From the NCBI GenBank assembly GCA_027859175.1, contig JAQIBG010000428.1:1-39493 (forward strand): a stretch of DNA of 39,493 nucleotides, in the 5' to 3' direction. This stretch comes from Planctomycetota bacterium. Lineage in GTDB: Bacteria > Planctomycetota > UBA11346. The notes under the pieces are model-generated. The model had not been told where the DNA came from and did not search any database. It was given only the letters and a program-made list of their open reading frames with translations. This document shows positions 7,560 to 14,637 of this stretch, piece after piece (the first letter of the stretch is position 1; every line of letters starts with the position of its first letter). A program made the position numbers and the translations under genes.

Positions 7560-9173
7560 ATGAACCGAGGCATGCATACGGCGCTCTGGCTGGTCCCGCT
7601 GATCCTCCTGTGTCTCAGCGGCTTGACCGGCTGCGGCGGCACAGCTGGCGATACCACAGCGAGCACTGACACCGGCTCTGCGCCAGCGCGCGAGCAGCAT
7701 TTCATCTTCAACAACGGCGCCGAACCCGAATACCTCGACCCTGGCAAGGCAACCGGCAGCCCCGGCATTCGCCTGATCAACCAGCTGTTCGAAGGCCTCA
7801 CCACCCTCGATCCGAAAACCCTCGAGCCCCTCCCCGGCATGGCCGAGCGCTGGGATATCGACGAGGCCGGCACCACCTGGACCTTCCACCTGCGCGCCAA
7901 TGCAAAATGGTCAGACGGTAGCCCCCTCACTGCTGATGACTTCCGCCGCTCATGGCTGCGCGTGCTCAACCCGGCCACCGGTGCCAAATACGCCACCCAG
8001 TTGTACCTGATCGAGGGCGCCGAAGCACGCCACCAAGGCGGCAGCGAAGACGCGGTCGGCATTACCGTGATCGACGACCACACCCTGCAAGTGCGCCTAC
8101 GCGGACCCGCGCCGTACTTCCTCGAGCTGCTCGCCTTCACCACCTACATGCCGGTGCCGGCCGAACCGATTGCCGCGCACGGCGACGCCTGGACCCAGGC
8201 TGACACCATCATCGGCAACGGCCCCTTTGTGCTCGCCGAATGGGCCGAGCGCGAACGCATCGTGCTGGTGCCCAACGAGCACTACCACGGCCGCGACAGC
8301 ATCCGCCTCGAACGCATTACCGCGCTGCCGCACGAGAACATCGAGAGTGTGTACCAACAATATTTATCCGGCGCCGTGCACTGGATCAATTCGGTGCCCG
8401 CCAGCAAGATCGCCGAAGTTAAACGCCACCCCGATTTCTACACCGCGCCCTTCTTAGCCAGCTATTATTATCGCTTCAACTGCACCGTTGCGCCATTCAA
8501 CGATGTGCGGGTCCGACGCGCACTGACCATGGCGATCGATCGCCAATACTTGGTCGACAATGTGACCGCCCTCGGCGAGATTCCGGCCACCGCCTTCACC
8601 CCGCCGATGGCTCAGTACCAGCCGCCAAACGGCCTGGGCTATGACCCCGAAGGCGCCAAAAAACTGCTGGCCGAGGTCCGCAGCGAAGGCGTGACCATCG
8701 ACACGGTCGAAATTCTGTTCAATGACCGCGACACCCACCGCAAAATTGCCGAAGCAATCGCCCAGATGTGGCGCGAAACCCTTGGCATCGAAGTGGCCGC
8801 GCGCGGCGCCGAGTGGAAGAGCTACATGAAGAGCATGGATCAGCTCGACTACCAGATCGTGCGTTCGAGCTGGGTTGGCGATTACTCAGACCCCTACACC
8901 TTCCTGTCCTGCTTCCGCACCGACGACGGCAACAACCGCACCGGCTGGACTGATCCGGCCTACGATACGGCGCTCGACGCCAGCCAATTGATTCAAGACC
9001 CAGCCAAACGCGCTGCCGCCTACACCGAGCTCGAACAAAGGCTGCTGGCTGGTCAACCAATCGCGCCGATTTACGTCGCCATCAACAAGGGCCTGAAAAA
9101 GCCCTTCGTGCGCGGCCTCCATCAGAATATCCGTGACCTGCTGTACTGCCGGTCGGTGTATCTGGAGGATTAG
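7560..9173 (+). CDS. oppA: Oligopeptide ABC transporter, substrate-binding lipoprotein (OppA-like)
   Basis: The N terminus is a lipoprotein signal peptide with lipobox LTGC (Cys near residue 25), followed by a Thr/Ser/Gly-rich linker. The mature part is a family 5 extracellular solute-binding protein: YLDPGKATGSPGIRLINQL, then FHLRANAKWSDGSPLTADDF, and later VRRALTMAIDR and DPEGAKKLLAE. The length of 537 residues is normal for OppA. It captures peptides outside the inner membrane and delivers them to the permease pair encoded downstream. All five genes (7560-13501) run on one strand with short gaps or overlaps and form one operon. An in-frame ATG at 7572 is an alternative start. Confidence 0.93.
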   Translation: MNRGMHTALWLVPLILLCLSGLTGCGGTAGDTTASTDTGSAPAREQHFIFNNGAEPEYLDPGKATGSPGIRLINQLFEGLTTLDPKTLEPLPGMAERWDIDEAGTTWTFHLRANAKWSDGSPLTADDFRRSWLRVLNPATGAKYATQLYLIEGAEARHQGGSEDAVGITVIDDHTLQVRLRGPAPYFLELLAFTTYMPVPAEPIAAHGDAWTQADTIIGNGPFVLAEWAERERIVLVPNEHYHGRDSIRLERITALPHENIESVYQQYLSGAVHWINSVPASKIAEVKRHPDFYTAPFLASYYYRFNCTVAPFNDVRVRRALTMAIDRQYLVDNVTALGEIPATAFTPPMAQYQPPNGLGYDPEGAKKLLAEVRSEGVTIDTVEILFNDRDTHRKIAEAIAQMWRETLGIEVAARGAEWKSYMKSMDQLDYQIVRSSWVGDYSDPYTFLSCFRTDDGNNRTGWTDPAYDTALDASQLIQDPAKRAAAYTELEQRLLAGQPIAPIYVAINKGLKKPFVRGLHQNIRDLLYCRSVYLED

Positions 9174-9254
9174 GCGAGCGGTGTTGGATCGGATCTCTCA
9201 GCTTCGTACCGCGCCGCGCCTGCGGCCACCTCAGCGTCCCGGCTCAGCAGCCTG

Positions 9255-10178
9255 ATGGGGCGCTACCTGCTCAAGCGCCTGATCCAGGCGCCGATCGTGC
9301 TGTTTTTAATTGTGACCTGCTCCTTCGTGCTGGTGCGCCTCGCGCCAGGCGGCCCGTTTGATGCCGAGCGCAAAGTGCCACCTGAGGTGGAAGCAGCGCT
9401 CAACGAGCAGTACCACCTCGACGAATCCATCCCGATGCAGTACGGGCGCTTCTTGCTCGACTTGGCGCAAGGCGACCTCGGCCCCGCGATCAAATACCCG
9501 GGCCGCAGCGTCAACGCGATCATTGCCGACCGCCTCCCGCCCACTCTCCTGCTCGGCGGTTATGCCCTGGCTCTAGCAGTTTTGATTGGGGTCACGGTGG
9601 GAGTGATCGGCGCGCGGCTGTACAATACCGTGTTCGACCACGCCAGCATGGTGTTCGCCCTGCTCGGCATCTCGATCCCGATGTTCGTGGTTGGCCCGCT
9701 GCTCCTGTTGGCCTTTCAAACCCAGTGGCGCCTGGTCAGCCCACCCGGCGAATATGGCCCGAGCTTCGCTTACCTGAGCCTCGCCGCACTGTGCTTGGCG
9801 GCGCCTTTCGCAGCGCGCATCGCGCGCTTGTGCCGAGCCGGCATGCTGGAAGTGGTCAACCAAGACTTCGCCCGCACCGCCCGCGCCAAAGGCGTACCGG
9901 AATGGCGCATCGTCACTGTTCATTGCCTGCGCGGCGCACTCACGCCGGTGGTCAGCTTCCTTGGCCCTGCGGTAGCCTCAGTGCTGACCGGATCGCTGGT
10001 GGTTGAAAGTATTTTCCTGCTCAAAGGCCTGGGCTGGGAGTTCGTGTTCTCGGCCATCAACCGTGACTACACCCTGGTGATCGGCACCGTGATCGTGTAC
10101 TCGAGCCTGTTGATCATTGCCAACCTGATCGTTGATCTGTGCTACGGCCTCCTCGATCCCCGGGTGCGCTATGACTGA
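9255..10178 (+). CDS. oppB: Oligopeptide ABC transporter, permease OppB-like
   Basis: The 307-residue membrane protein begins MGRYLLKRLIQAPIVLFLI, the typical OppB/DppB first helix, followed by VRLAPGGPFD and a conserved NEQYHLDE segment. The C-terminal half carries the cytoplasmic EAA loop (RTARAKGVPEWRIVTVHCLRGAL), which contacts the ATPases, and ends GLLDPRVRYD, the family signature. Six membrane helices are expected. It forms half of the translocation channel with the next gene product, whose start overlaps its end by eight bases. Confidence 0.93.
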   Translation: MGRYLLKRLIQAPIVLFLIVTCSFVLVRLAPGGPFDAERKVPPEVEAALNEQYHLDESIPMQYGRFLLDLAQGDLGPAIKYPGRSVNAIIADRLPPTLLLGGYALALAVLIGVTVGVIGARLYNTVFDHASMVFALLGISIPMFVVGPLLLLAFQTQWRLVSPPGEYGPSFAYLSLAALCLAAPFAARIARLCRAGMLEVVNQDFARTARAKGVPEWRIVTVHCLRGALTPVVSFLGPAVASVLTGSLVVESIFLLKGLGWEFVFSAINRDYTLVIGTVIVYSSLLIIANLIVDLCYGLLDPRVRYD

Positions 10179-11547
10179 GACCGCGCCCGGACTCAGCCCC
10201 GGCGCCGCCGCCTGGCGCCGCCTGCGCCGCAACCCGCTCGCGATGGGCGGCCTGGTGATCACCGTGGTGGTGGTGGTTATGTGCGCCTTCGCGCCGCTGT
10301 TCAGCGGCCACGACCCCGGCTACCAGCGGCATTGGGTTGGCGCGCTGACTCCAGGCAGCAGTCATATCGACTGCCTGCGTGAAAACCGCCTGATCCCGGG
10401 CCAGGCGCCAGACGTCAGCCCCCAAGATCTCAGCGCCGCCACCACCATCACCCTGGCCGCCGACGAGAGCAGCTACCGCGAGTATCGGATCATCCCCGAT
10501 ACCGAGGGTCGGATCCGCCGCATCGCGGGGAGCCAGGGCGAACTCGATGAGCTGGTGCTCAACCAAGCGGCGCTCGCGCGCGTTGCCCTGATCGATGGCA
10601 GCCGTGGCCGCAATCTTGCACCGCTGAGCCTACGACGCGGCGAAGCACCACCGGTGCCACTGTTTGATGGCTCGGCCGCCGTAGTGTTAGAGGTGGCCAC
10701 CGAAGCCCGCATCGCCAGCTACACGGCGCAACTGAACAACGGCGTGGTCAGCGCTGTGCAGCGCAGTGGCACCGCCCTGCCCGAGGGCATCGTGATCACG
10801 GGCGATCGTATCACCGGTATGGAAGCCGATGGCCGCAGTATCACCACCTGGCATCTGCTTGGTACCGACATCGAAGGCCGCGCCCTGTTCGCGCGCATTT
10901 TATATGGTGGCCGCATTTCGCTCTTGGTTGGCGCCGTCGCCACCCTGGTCAGCCTGCTGATCGGCGTCACCTACGGCGCCGTTGCTGGCTATGTTGGCGG
11001 GCGTACCGACCGCGTGCTGATGGCCGGCGTCGACGTCCTCTACGGTCTACCCTTCATGTTTTTGGTCATCGTGCTGCTGAGCTTCTTTGGCTCCAACATT
11101 CTCCTGCTGTTCGCCGCCCTTGGCGCCGTGCAGTGGCTGACCATGGCGCGCATCGTACGCGGCCAAATTCTTGGCCTGCGCGAAGCCGACTTCGTGGCCG
11201 CGGCGCGCTTGGCCGGCACCCCAGCCCACATCGTTATTCTGCGCCACCTGGTACCCAACAGCTTTGGGCCGATTGTGGTCTACGCCTCGCTCACGGTGCC
11301 GATCGTGATCTTGGAAGAAAGCTTTCTGGCCTTCATCGGGCTCTCGGCCAGTTTTGGCGACGGGCAGGTTCACAGCTGGGGCGCCCTGGTCAAAACCGGC
11401 GTCGACAGCCTCGGCTCAGACGGCTCCTTCGCGTGGCTGCTGCTCTGGCCTTCGCTGGTTATGGCCGCCACCTTGATTGCCCTCAACGTGCTCGGTGATG
11501 GCATCCGCGACGCGCTCGACCCCAAACTGTCGCGAGGTGCGGCATGA
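10171..11547 (+). CDS. oppC: Oligopeptide ABC transporter, permease OppC-like with a large extracytoplasmic insertion
   Basis: The start at 10171 (MTETAPGLSPGAAAWRRLRRNPLA) is typical of OppC; an upstream in-frame start at 10132 lies well inside oppB. TM1 is at about residues 25-43. The OppC signature HLLGTDIEGRALFARILYGGRISLLVG starts at about 228, followed by the remaining helices, an EAA loop (AARLAGTPAHIVILRHLVPN) and the ending GDGIRDALDPKL. Usual OppC proteins have about 40 residues between TM1 and the signature; this one has about 185. The extra stretch of roughly 150 residues (about 60-225) is hydrophilic and should face the periplasm. Total length is 458 residues against about 300 in the family. 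Confidence 0.9.
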   Translation: MTETAPGLSPGAAAWRRLRRNPLAMGGLVITVVVVVMCAFAPLFSGHDPGYQRHWVGALTPGSSHIDCLRENRLIPGQAPDVSPQDLSAATTITLAADESSYREYRIIPDTEGRIRRIAGSQGELDELVLNQAALARVALIDGSRGRNLAPLSLRRGEAPPVPLFDGSAAVVLEVATEARIASYTAQLNNGVVSAVQRSGTALPEGIVITGDRITGMEADGRSITTWHLLGTDIEGRALFARILYGGRISLLVGAVATLVSLLIGVTYGAVAGYVGGRTDRVLMAGVDVLYGLPFMFLVIVLLSFFGSNILLLFAALGAVQWLTMARIVRGQILGLREADFVAAARLAGTPAHIVILRHLVPNSFGPIVVYASLTVPIVILEESFLAFIGLSASFGDGQVHSWGALVKTGVDSLGSDGSFAWLLLWPSLVMAATLIALNVLGDGIRDALDPKLSRGAA

Positions 11548-12530
11548 GTGAGCCGCTCCTGCACTGCTCCAAGCTCAGCGTGTCGTTCCGCACCGACAAC
11601 GGCAGCCTGCGCGCGGTTGACGGCATCGACCTCAGCATCGCACCCGGCGAGGCGCTCGGCCTAGTCGGCGAATCCGGCTGCGGCAAATCAACAGCGGCCA
11701 TGGCCATCCTCGGCCTGTTACCGCGCAGCGCGCAGTGCCAAGCCGATGCAATCCGCCTTGGCGACACCGACCTCGCGCAGGCCAGCAATCGCGTGCTGCG
11801 GAGCGTTCGTGGGCGCCGCGTTGGCGTGGTGTTTCAAGATCCGATGACCAGTCTCAATCCCTACCTCACGGTGGGGAAACAAATTGGCGAACCGCTCCGC
11901 ATCCACCTCGGGCTGAATGCCAGCCAAGCCAAGGAGCGCAGCCTCGCCCTGATGCGCGATGTGGGCATTCCTGACGCTGCCACCCGGATCAATCGCCACC
12001 CGCATGAATTCTCCGGTGGGCAACGCCAACGCCTGCTCATTGCCATGGCCCTGGCCTGCGACCCCGAATTATTGATCGCCGACGAGCCAACCACCGCGCT
12101 CGACGTCACCGTGCAGGCGCAGATTCTCGACCTGCTGCGGCGCGAACAGCAACGCCGCAACATGGCCCTGCTTCTGGTCAGCCACGACCTCGGCGTAATC
12201 GCACACACCTGCCACCGCGTAGCCGTGATGTATGCCGGGCGCATTGTCGAAACCGCCAACACCAAGCCCTTGTTTGCGAACCCCCAGCATCCGTACACGC
12301 GCGGCCTGCTGGCGGCGATTCCGCGCCTCGATGGCGACCGCGGCACCGAGCTCACCACCATCCCCGGCCTGCCGCCACGGCTCAGCGACGGCTGGCAGCA
12401 CTGCGCCTTTGCGCCGCGCTGCCCCCACGCCGAGGGCCGCTGCCGGATTGACATTCCCAATATGCGCCAGCACAGCGACGAGCATCACCATCGTTGCATC
12501 CTCGACCTGCCAGCTGGAGACGCGCCATGA
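11544..12530 (+). CDS. oppD: Oligopeptide ABC transporter, ATP-binding protein OppD-like
   Basis: The 328-residue ATPase has Walker A (GESGCGKST), Q-loop (VVFQDPMTSLNP), ABC signature (FSGGQRQR), Walker B (LLIADEPTTALD) and the H-loop (VSHDLGVI). After the nucleotide-binding domain comes the oligopeptide/dipeptide C-terminal domain, with FAPRCPHAEGRC and a final HHRC, the cysteines that often bind an Fe-S cluster in this subfamily. It powers peptide import together with OppF. ATGA overlaps join it to oppC upstream and oppF downstream, indicating translational coupling. Confidence 0.94.
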   Translation: MSEPLLHCSKLSVSFRTDNGSLRAVDGIDLSIAPGEALGLVGESGCGKSTAAMAILGLLPRSAQCQADAIRLGDTDLAQASNRVLRSVRGRRVGVVFQDPMTSLNPYLTVGKQIGEPLRIHLGLNASQAKERSLALMRDVGIPDAATRINRHPHEFSGGQRQRLLIAMALACDPELLIADEPTTALDVTVQAQILDLLRREQQRRNMALLLVSHDLGVIAHTCHRVAVMYAGRIVETANTKPLFANPQHPYTRGLLAAIPRLDGDRGTELTTIPGLPPRLSDGWQHCAFAPRCPHAEGRCRIDIPNMRQHSDEHHHRCILDLPAGDAP

Positions 12531-13501
12531 GCGAGCCACTGCTCCAAGTCGATGACCTGGTCGTCAGCTTCACCGGCGCACGGCGTGGCTGGTTTGGCCC
12601 GCGCAGCGAACTGCGCGCGGTTGACGGCGTTAGCTTCAGCGTGGCGCCAGGCGAAGTGCTCGGCTTAGTGGGCGAGTCTGGCTGCGGCAAGTCGACCACG
12701 GCGCGCGCCATCTGCCGCTTGGTTGCGCCGCACAGCGGGCGCGTGCGCTTTGCCGGCACCGACCTCCTCACCCTCACCGGCAGCGCCCTGCGCACCGCGC
12801 GGCGTGGCCTGCAGATGGTGTTCCAAGATCCCTTCGCCTCGCTCGACCCCCGCTACACCTGCCGCCGCATCATCGCCGAACCGCTTGAGGGTTTTGGTCT
12901 CGCCAGCGGCGAGCAAGCCCGCCAACGCGTTGATCAACTGATGCAGCAGGTGGGGCTCGACCCCAGCATGGCCGACCGCTACCCCCATGAGTTTTCGGGT
13001 GGGCAACGGCAGCGCATCGGCATTGCGCGCGCCCTAGCGGCCGAACCCCAGGTGCTGCTGTGCGACGAACCGGTCTCGGCCTTGGATGTGTCGGTGCAGG
13101 CGCAGATCATCAACCTGCTGCTCGAACTCAGGCGCGAGCTTGGCCTGGCCATGGTGTTCATCGCTCACGACCTGGCCGTCGTTCGTCACGTCGCCGATCG
13201 CATCGCGGTGATGTACGCCGGCCGCATCGTCGAACAGGCCCCGGCTGACACCCTGTTCGCGAACCCGCGGCACCCCTATACCGAAGCACTCCTCGCTGCG
13301 ATTCCGATTCCCGACCCAACGGCGCCTGCGATCATCAGTCAGATCAGCGGCGAGCCGCCGTCGCCGCATCAGGCCTGGGCCGGCCACTGCGCCTTTGCCC
13401 CACGTTGCCCGCATGCCACCGAAGCTTGCCACAGCGGCGCGCCTGAACTGATCACCGAGGCCGATGGCCGCATCCATCGCTGCCCGCCGCGCCAGGCCTG
13501 A
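12527..13501 (+). CDS. oppF: Oligopeptide ABC transporter, ATP-binding protein OppF-like
   Basis: The start at 12527 (MSEPLLQVDDLVVSFTG) overlaps the oppD stop as ATGA; an earlier in-frame ATG lies inside oppD. Walker A (GESGCGKST), signature FSGGQRQR, Walker B (VLLCDEPVSALD) and H-loop (FIAHDLAVV) are intact. The C-terminal domain keeps CAFAPRCPHATEAC and a final HRC. The N terminus has a short basic insert (ARRGWFGPRSELRAV), common in OppF/DppF. It is the last gene of the peptide importer operon; a separate transporter gene follows after nine bases and may be cotranscribed. Confidence 0.94.
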   Translation: MSEPLLQVDDLVVSFTGARRGWFGPRSELRAVDGVSFSVAPGEVLGLVGESGCGKSTTARAICRLVAPHSGRVRFAGTDLLTLTGSALRTARRGLQMVFQDPFASLDPRYTCRRIIAEPLEGFGLASGEQARQRVDQLMQQVGLDPSMADRYPHEFSGGQRQRIGIARALAAEPQVLLCDEPVSALDVSVQAQIINLLLELRRELGLAMVFIAHDLAVVRHVADRIAVMYAGRIVEQAPADTLFANPRHPYTEALLAAIPIPDPTAPAIISQISGEPPSPHQAWAGHCAFAPRCPHATEACHSGAPELITEADGRIHRCPPRQA

Positions 13502-13510
13502 CCCCGCTCC

Positions 13511-14530
13511 ATGCTCGAACGCCTGATTCAAGTCCTCGTAATATGCCTGCCGGTGTTTGCCTGCATTCTGCTGGGCCGCCATTTGATGACCAAGGGGCAG
13601 ATGTCGCATGAAGCCCACCGCTTCATCAATGGCCTCGTGTATCGCTTCTCGCTGCCGGCGCTGATTTTCCGCGGCGTATCGAAACAAGAGTTCAGCACCC
13701 TGATCGATCCGGGCATTATTACTTCAACGGTCGGTGCCACCATCGCCCTTGGCATCCTTGGCTTTGCCATCACGCGGTTGATTCCGATGCGCCGCAGCCT
13801 GCGCGCGCCAGCCACCTTCGCTCCGTACTGGGCCAATCTGAGTTACCTTGGCTTCCCACTGGCCCAGGCCGCTTTCGGCGATGAGGGCTTTGAAAAGGCC
13901 GCCATCGTTAACGCCTTTACCATGCCGGTGATGGTGGTGTCGGGCATCATCCTGATGAGCATCGACGGCAAAGCGGATGACGAACGCATTGGCCTAGGCA
14001 CGCGCATTCGCACCGCGCTAACCAATCCGGTGGTACTCGCCTCAGCGCTCGGCATCGGCGTCGCCTTGGCCAACGACCTCACCGGCATCGGCCTGCACCT
14101 TACCGCCACCGATCGCGTCCTGCATTGGCATCTCCTCGCGGGATTGATCGACACTGCCGACGGCCTGCTTAGTTTGATCGGTGCCATGGGCCTGCCCCTC
14201 GCCCTGGTTGCCGTTGGCGGCAGCTTGGTGATGAAAACCGAAACCAGCGCCGTTAGCAGCACCAGCGACAACGCACTGCTGTGGATCATGTCAGGCGCCA
14301 AGCTGATCATCGCGCCACTGGCAACGCTGCTGATCTTGAGCCTGTTCCCAGATACCAGCCCAGCCGCCCGTGGCGCCGCCGTGCTCCTGATGGCAACCCC
14401 GGCCGCCGTTGCCGCCTACATGATCGCCGGCGAAATGAGCGACGAACACAGCTTCGTAGCGCGCCACTTGGTACTCAGCACCATGCTTGGCTGTGTTAGT
14501 ATTCCATGCTGGGTGTATTTTTTATTGTAG
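13511..14530 (+). CDS. AEC-family (auxin efflux carrier-like) transporter
   Basis: The 339-residue protein is almost entirely hydrophobic, with about ten membrane helices in two halves. It carries the AEC-type features FINGLVYRFSLPALIFRGVSK near residue 40, an NLSYLGFPLAQAAFGDEG motif in the first half, and AVLLMATPAAVAAYMIAGEM near the C terminus. Bacterial AEC carriers move organic acids such as malate or other small anions; the substrate here is unknown. It begins nine bases after oppF and could be read from the same transcript. It ends directly at an intergenic hairpin element. Confidence 0.9.
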   Translation: MLERLIQVLVICLPVFACILLGRHLMTKGQMSHEAHRFINGLVYRFSLPALIFRGVSKQEFSTLIDPGIITSTVGATIALGILGFAITRLIPMRRSLRAPATFAPYWANLSYLGFPLAQAAFGDEGFEKAAIVNAFTMPVMVVSGIILMSIDGKADDERIGLGTRIRTALTNPVVLASALGIGVALANDLTGIGLHLTATDRVLHWHLLAGLIDTADGLLSLIGAMGLPLALVAVGGSLVMKTETSAVSSTSDNALLWIMSGAKLIIAPLATLLILSLFPDTSPAARGAAVLLMATPAAVAAYMIAGEMSDEHSFVARHLVLSTMLGCVSIPCWVYFLL

Positions 14531-14634
14531 AGGTCTTGGGTCCTAGGACGCCTGCAAGCAGGCTTAGGTCGTGGGGACAGCCGGCTGTTCCCACGATCCA
14601 AGCGCCGGCAGGCGCGTACGAGGACCTAGGACCT
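14531..14634. repeat. Intergenic multi-hairpin repeat, copy 3 (short form)
   Basis: The element fills essentially the whole gap between two convergent genes. It begins AGGTCTTGGGTCCTAGG and ends with a near-inverse, GAGGACCTAGGACCT. The CCTGC-AA-GCAGG hairpin is at 14551-14562 and the GCGCC-GGCA-GGCGC hairpin at 14602-14615. The central hairpin differs from the other copies: GTGGGGACAG pairs with CTGTTCCCAC around CCGG (14571-14594, one mismatch). Orientation matches copy 1. Its placement suggests a two-way transcription terminator, whatever its origin. Confidence 0.85.
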
Positions 14635-14637
14635 CAA

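Noticed and set aside
9174-9254. Possible terminator or attenuator between oppA and oppB
   Set aside because: No stable hairpin with a U-run was visible; it is GC-rich spacer only.
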